Below are positions 62,697 through 64,000 of a stretch of DNA of 64,000 nucleotides, piece after piece. The DNA comes from Saccopteryx bilineata. Lineage: Eukaryota; Chordata; Mammalia; Chiroptera; Emballonuridae. The notes beneath the pieces are model-generated. The model had not been told where the DNA came from, searched no databases, and saw nothing but the letters and a program-made list of their open reading frames with translations. The stretch spans positions 130,600,522 through 130,664,521 of the forward strand of contig NC_089490.1 of NCBI RefSeq assembly GCF_036850765.1, given 5' to 3'. The stretch's first letter is position 1, and each line of letters begins with the position of its first letter. The translations under genes and the position numbers were made by a program.

Positions 62697-64000
62697 TTTG
62701 TGCCCCTCCCCTTCCCCAACCCCCTCCCTCTCCTCCCCCCACCCTGTAACCCCAACACTGTTGTTCATGTCTCTGAGTCTCATCTTTATGTCCCACCTAT
62801 GTGTGGAAACATATAGTTCTTAGTTTTTTCTGATTTACTTCTTTCACTCAGTATAATGTTATCAAGGCCCATCCATGTTGTTGTAAAAGATCCTATGTCA
62901 TCATTTCTTATGGCTGAGTAGTATTCCATAGTATATATATACCAAAGCTTTTTAATCCACTCATCCTCTGATGGACACTTGGGCTGTTTCCAAATCTTTG
63001 CTATTGTGAACAATGCTGCCATAAACATGGGGGTGCATTTCTTCTTTTCAAACAGTGCTATGGTGTTCTTGGGGTATATTCCTAACAGTGGTATAGCTGG
63101 GTCAAAAGGCAGTTTGATTTTTAATTTCTTGAGGTATCTCCATACTGTTTTCCACAGTGGCTGCACCAGTCTGCATTCCCACCAGCAGTGCAGGAGGGTT
63201 CCCTTTTCTCCACATCCTCGCCAGCACTTATTCTGTGTTGTTTTATTGATGAGCGCCATTCTGACTGGTGTGAGGTGATATCTCATTGTGGTTTTAATTT
63301 GCATTTCTCTAATCATTAGTGATGTTGAACATTTTTTCATATGCCTATTGGCCATCTGTGTGTCCTCTTTGGAGAAATGTCTATTCATTTCTTTTGCCCA
63401 TTTTTGGATTGGATTGTTTGTCTTCCTGGTATTAAGTTTTACAAGTTCCTTATAAATTTTGGTTATTAACCCCTTATCAGACGCTATGTCAAATATATTC
63501 TCCCATTGTGTAGTTTGTCTTTTTATTCTGTTCTTATTGTCTTTAGCTGTGCAGAAGCTTTTTAGTTTGATAAAGTCCCATTTGTTTATCCTGTCTTTTA
63601 TTTCACTTGCCTGTGGAGACAAATCAGCAAATATATTGCTGCGAGAGATGTCAGAGAGCTTACTGCCTATGTTTTCTTCTAAAATGCTTATGGTTTCATG
63701 GCTTACATTCAAGTCTTTTATCCATTTTGAGTTTATTTTTGTGAGTGGTGTAAGTTGGTGGTCTAGTTTCATTTTTTTGCAGGTAGCTGTCCAGTTTTCC
63801 CAACACCATTTGTTGAAGAGGCTGTCTTTACTCCATTGTATTGTCTTACCTCCTTTGTCAAATATCAGTTGTCCATAGAGCTGTGGGTTTATTTCTGAGT
63901 TCTCTGTTCTGTTCCATTGATCTATGTGCCTGTTCTTATGCCAGTACCATGCTGTTTTGAGTACAATGGCCTTATAATATAACTTGATATCTGGAAGTGT
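62697..64000 (-). mobile_element. Young L1, 3' part, runs off window end
   Basis: The 3' UTR begins abruptly at 62697 with GTGCCCCTCCCCTTCCCC; no poly-A tail or target duplication is visible. ORF2 occupies the rest. Confidence 0.9.
62786..64000 (-). CDS. L1 ORF2 protein, C-terminal part, open to the window edge
   Basis: L1 ORF2 encodes an endonuclease-reverse transcriptase that copies L1 RNA at nicked target DNA. From the stop at 62786 the minus strand stays open for about 405 codons to 64000 with no stop. Upstream of the first Met (63772) it reads [33 protein letters not shown] and [12 protein letters not shown]. Family landmarks seen are [42 protein letters not shown] (as [15 protein letters not shown]), [17 protein letters not shown], the Cys motif [18 protein letters not shown] and [14 protein letters not shown], ending FPHIGGT. 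The catalytic YADD lies outside the window. Confidence 0.9.
   Translation of the reverse strand, partial: TLPDIKLYYKAIVLKTAWYWHKNRHIDQWNRTENSEINPQLYGQLIFDKGGKTIQWSKDSLFNKWCWENWTATCKKMKLDHQLTPLTKINSKWIKDLNVSHETISILEENIGSKLSDISRSNIFADLSPQASEIKDRINKWDFIKLKSFCTAKDNKNRIKRQTTQWENIFDIASDKGLITKIYKELVKLNTRKTNNPIQKWAKEMNRHFSKEDTQMANRHMKKCSTSLMIREMQIKTTMRYHLTPVRMALINKTTQNKCWRGCGEKGTLLHCWWECRLVQPLWKTVWRYLKKLKIKLPFDPAIPLLGIYPKNTIALFEKKKCTPMFMAALFTIAKIWKQPKCPSEDEWIKKLWYIYTMEYYSAIRNDDIGSFTTTWMGLDNIILSERSKSEKTKNYMFPHIGGT

Noticed and set aside
57476..64000. Olfactory receptor gene downstream, as next to NLRP3 in human
   Set aside because: No seven-transmembrane frame or receptor motif is present before the window end.

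Overview
The window is mammalian nuclear DNA, almost certainly from a bat. It holds one protein-coding gene, an apparently intact NLRP3 (NALP3, cryopyrin) on the + strand, inside a very dense layer of transposable elements. The bat assignment is inference. It rests on abundant tRNA-headed SINEs with long pyrimidine-rich bodies, recent non-autonomous hAT elements with perfect 8-bp target duplications, piggyBac and Tc1/mariner remains, and L1. A rhinolophoid (horseshoe or leaf-nosed) bat fits the SINE types best.

Layout. Positions 1-32,059 are intergenic and repeat-rich, with unique stretches in which I recognise no gene. NLRP3 runs from a 5' untranslated exon (about 32,060-32,293) through nine coding exons (32,502-56,992) to a poly(A) signal at 57,454. 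Exon 1 encodes the pyrin domain, exon 2 the linker and polybasic segment, exon 3 FISNA-NACHT-winged helix-HD2 and the acidic loop, exons 4-8 the leucine-rich repeats (five exons of exactly 171 nt in one phase), and exon 9 the C-terminal cap. The spliced CDS is 3,099 nt including the stop (1,032 codons), with canonical GT-AG sites throughout. From 57,475 to 64,000 there are L1 pieces, a mariner element, unrecognised sequence and, at the right edge, the 3' half of an L1 whose ORF2 stays open to the window end.

What stands out in NLRP3. Compared with human NLRP3 (recalled, not searched), the JNK1 Ser-Pro priming motif (human S198/S201) is gone and the residue matching human S728 (MINK1 site) is Ile. 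A truncated L1 with a 15-bp duplication sits exactly between the polypyrimidine tract of exon 8 and the older upstream intron, so the exon 8 branch point must be new or distant. Another L1 ends about 50 nt before exon 7. Because exons 4-8 are interchangeable in frame, splicing changes here would alter the LRR without breaking the protein. This fits published reports that bat NLRP3 signalling is dampened and has unusual splice forms.

Repeat names used below. SINE-A: about 310-410 bp, tRNA-like head with B box GGTTCGATTCC, a body with CCCCTGGTGGGC repeats, and a poly-A tail. SINE-B: about 180-240 bp, B box GGTTCGAAACC. SINE-C: about 330-430 bp, with repeated CTCAAGCCAGYGACC-like units. SINE-V: older Ves-like copies. 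Strand '-' means the head lies at the higher coordinate. No tRNA, rRNA or CRISPR feature is present.
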